The position numbers were made by a program, and so were the translations under genes. From assembly GCF_002699205.1 (NCBI RefSeq), contig NZ_PABT01000014.1, positions 1 to 64,000 on the forward strand: a DNA stretch of 64,000 bases. Direction: 5' to 3'. The notes below the pieces were generated by a model. That model did not search any database. It was given only the letters and a program-made list of their open reading frames with translations, and was not told the origin of the DNA. Positions 62,426 through 64,000 of the stretch are shown here, piece after piece (position 1 is the stretch's first letter; each line of letters opens with the position of its first letter). The stretch is from Allomuricauda sp. (lineage in GTDB: Bacteria; Bacteroidota; Bacteroidia; Flavobacteriales; Flavobacteriaceae).

Positions 62426-63022
62426 TTATAATGCTTTTGCCATAATTTCTGCTATCCATTGAGGTGCTAACTGCAAATCATGTCTTAAATCTTCAATATT
62501 TTCTTGTTTTAAAATTTTTACAATTTTATCTTCCTCGCTTTTGGTTACGCTGTTTTTACCTATTTCCGTTAATGCCAATACTGCCAATTTGCTTATTTTA
62601 CCCTTTAGGGCTAACTTTTTGGGGCTAACTTTTTTAAACGTAATATTTCTATTATCTATTTTAATTTTTCGGGCCTTACCGTCGGTGTAGTAAACTACAT
62701 TTAATGGTATTTGTTCGCTTAGCCCCAAAGCGTGCATAGCAAAACTGCCTGTTGGGATAATACGTGCCTTATCGCGTTTGGCTATGGCTTGCGCTATATC
62801 GTTCAAGCTTGGTAGTACTACTTGGTTTAGTAATTGGCTCGTTTTAGGTTTTACATAGATGCCACTTGCCAACCTGTACAAAACACCTCTTTTTACCAAT
62901 CGATATAAAGCTACACGTAGTGCATTGGCATTTGCTATTTGGGCAAAATCTTCTGTAAGGAATATTGTGCCCTCTTCATTATTTTTAATTTGAGCTAGTA
63001 TTTGTTCTTCTATACTCGCCAT
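62426..63022 (-). CDS. AbiEi-like antitoxin / DUF6088 family regulator
   Basis: A 198-residue protein with an N-terminal winged-helix region (residues ~20-60, NANALRVALYRLVKRGVLYRLASGIYVKPK), matching AbiEi-type antitoxins that repress their own operon. It is upstream of the AbiEii-like gene with a 3-bp gap. It probably neutralises the toxin at the level of transcription, the usual AbiE scheme. Confidence 0.78.
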   Translation of the reverse strand: MASIEEQILAQIKNNEEGTIFLTEDFAQIANANALRVALYRLVKRGVLYRLASGIYVKPKTSQLLNQVVLPSLNDIAQAIAKRDKARIIPTGSFAMHALGLSEQIPLNVVYYTDGKARKIKIDNRNITFKKVSPKKLALKGKISKLAVLALTEIGKNSVTKSEEDKIVKILKQENIEDLRHDLQLAPQWIAEIMAKAL

Positions 63023-63595
63023 CTATTTATTTTATATTTTTTGTAATGTAAAGTGGTTTCTTTTCATTACAATAATACTTAAAAAACATTACAAAAGCAA
63101 TTTTAACCGCATTAAAGAATTGATTGACTTGTTTTTCGTTTTTTGCAATTGAGGAAGCAAGGAAAAATCGAGCCCATGGAAAATGTCTAACCCTATTACC
63201 TAGACATTTTTAGACATTTCCTTAGACATTTCTAACGCAGAAATTTCTACATATGAATTTTGTGTTGATGCTAAATTGGTAATCACAAAACAAAAAAAGG
63301 TAAGGCCACAAAACAATAGGAGTTTATAACCTTAACAGACCCCGTGGAGCACTTAAGGGAAAGACACCGCAAAAGATTTAATGTATAAAAACCATATAAT
63401 TCTACTCTTGTGAAAGTTTTTCTTCCATTCATTAAAATTTCTTGGTTAAAATTCGAGTTTATCCCCAAAAAATGGTTGTTTCCTCGAAAAAATACTAAAA
63501 ACTGGATTTATCTGAATACATAAAAAATCAATCAAGAAAAGTATACTCATTTAAATTCATTTTTAAGTTTTGAAAAAATCTTCTCCCATGCTTTT
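63023..63595. other. intergenic region upstream of the AbiE-like pair
   Basis: 573 bp with no gene I can support. It holds the TAGACATTT repeats (63181-63231) and AT-rich stretches. A 61-codon minus-strand frame at 63283-63468 lacks family features and is not called. Confidence 0.55.
63181..63231. repeat. TAGACATTT repeat cluster
   Basis: TAGACATTT occurs in direct orientation at 63201-63209, 63211-63219 and 63223-63231, plus once inverted at 63181-63189 (AAATGTCTA). Spacing of 10 and 12 bp puts the sites on nearly one face of the helix. It lies about 160-210 bp upstream of the AbiEi-like gene. Confidence 0.7.
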
Positions 63596-64000
63596 TTACA
63601 ACTTAAGGATTTCATTTTTAAACACGTTTTCAAATTTTGGCACATTTTCCACAAAAAAACCATTCATTTTGGGCCAATGAGATTTGTCAAAAAGATTTAC
63701 ATCGTTAAGAACATACTTAATGCGACTCATTTTGTTATCGGGCAATTCTTCCCAGATTAAAGATTTACCAAAACCATCTTCAATTTCCGCTTTTCTACTA
63801 ATTATTTTTTTGAAATACTTTTTGTTCAGCTCTTTATTTGCTGTTGTTATACTAAGCTCAATCTGGCAATGAGAACCAGTAACGACCAAGGAATAATTTA
63901 CTCCTGTTTTTCCGGCACCCATGCTTATCCAATGAGATTTCACAGGATTAACATTTGAAAACTGACCTTTTTCTTGCAATTGGGGCAAAAGTTGCTCCCA
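63596..64000 (-). CDS. DUF4268 domain-containing protein, 3' part only
   Basis: The minus-strand frame is open from the window end (no start inside) to the stop at 63596, giving 134 residues that begin WEQLLPQLQEKGQFSNV. The pattern SHWISMGAGKTGVNYSLVV and the later IWEELPDNKMSRI match the DUF4268 family, which occurs as a C-terminal domain in proteins of unknown function and sometimes near restriction genes. The rest lies beyond the window. It is probably cargo of the integrated element. Confidence 0.7.
   Translation of the reverse strand, partial: WEQLLPQLQEKGQFSNVNPVKSHWISMGAGKTGVNYSLVVTGSHCQIELSITTANKELNKKYFKKIISRKAEIEDGFGKSLIWEELPDNKMSRIKYVLNDVNLFDKSHWPKMNGFFVENVPKFENVFKNEILKL

Larger units (their letters stand above)
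59337..64000. mobile_element. left part of an integrated genomic island
   Basis: Bounded on the left by the tRNA 3' fragment and carrying an integrase 150 bp inside it, then a lipoprotein, an AbiEi/AbiEii-like pair and a DUF4268 gene. The sequence is more AT-rich in its right part. The right end is outside the window, so size and mobility functions are unknown. Confidence 0.7.

Noticed and set aside
63283-63468. 61-codon minus-strand open frame in the gap before the DUF4268 gene
   Set aside because: No recognisable features and no clear initiation signal; likely chance in AT-rich DNA.
1-64000. CRISPR arrays, rRNA genes and intact insertion sequences
   Set aside because: No regularly spaced identical repeats, no rRNA sequence and no transposase frame were seen on either strand.

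Overview
The window looks like chromosomal DNA of a member of the Bacteroidota, most probably a marine Flavobacteriaceae. This rests on gene content and signals rather than on a database match. The sequence shows Bacteroidota-type promoters (TTG-N19-TAnnTTTG before asd and before the DUF177/L32 genes) and A-rich leaders with little Shine-Dalgarno. It also shows typical flavobacterial neighbours (asd, accB/accC, fabH, MATE, prolyl oligopeptidase, NtrC-type regulators) and several TTG starts. I cannot fix the genus.

Left end (1-5.3 kb): a heavy-metal cluster with the 3' end of a CDF cation exporter, a Zn/Cd/Co-type P-type ATPase, a DUF4238 protein, an ArsR-family repressor, a MerT-MerP fusion and a GDCCVxC-type cysteine protein. 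It ends at an intact tRNA-Ala(GGC). No mercuric reductase is visible. The core region (5.4-37 kb) follows. It holds a universal stress protein, GNAT, MATE, enoyl-CoA hydratase, a RelB/RelE-like pair, lpxH, MFS, recJ, a YhhN protein, OsmC, an AhpD-like protein, a uracil-DNA glycosylase, rsmI, tdk, alr, mscL and asd. Further on are a prolyl oligopeptidase lipoprotein, a stand-alone ABC ATPase with ArfB, an M14 peptidase, TauE/SafE, a sodium:solute symporter, riboflavin synthase, pdxA, DUF177-rpmF-fabH-accB-accC and an FAD oxidoreductase. Three copies of a small inverted-repeat element lie between genes here, one of them inside a terminator-like hairpin.

The main locus (37.1-56.8 kb) is a 16-kb minus-strand operon: TolC-like outer-membrane protein, HlyD/MacA-like adaptor, ABC ATPase, five tandem paralogous FtsX/MacB-type permeases of about 800 residues each, and a second ABC ATPase with altered signature and D-loop residues. 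Divergent from it are an NtrC-family regulator, its histidine kinase and a small GreA/B-C-terminal-like protein. The shared intergenic region carries a sigma54-like -24/-12 element facing the efflux operon and two TGT-N11-ACA dyads spaced 22 bp apart. Together these suggest an envelope-stress or toxic-compound efflux system switched on by the two-component pair through sigma54.

The next stretch (56.8-59.3 kb) has a lone four-helix-bundle membrane protein and a second NtrC-type regulator. Its upstream kinase survives only as a C-terminal remnant with an in-frame stop.

Right end (59.3-64 kb): a displaced 3' fragment of a CAT-anticodon tRNA with what looks like the original tRNA terminator marks the left edge of an integrated element. 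Its visible part carries a tyrosine integrase, a lipoprotein, an AbiEi/AbiEii-type pair and a DUF4268 protein cut by the window end. The element continues beyond the window.
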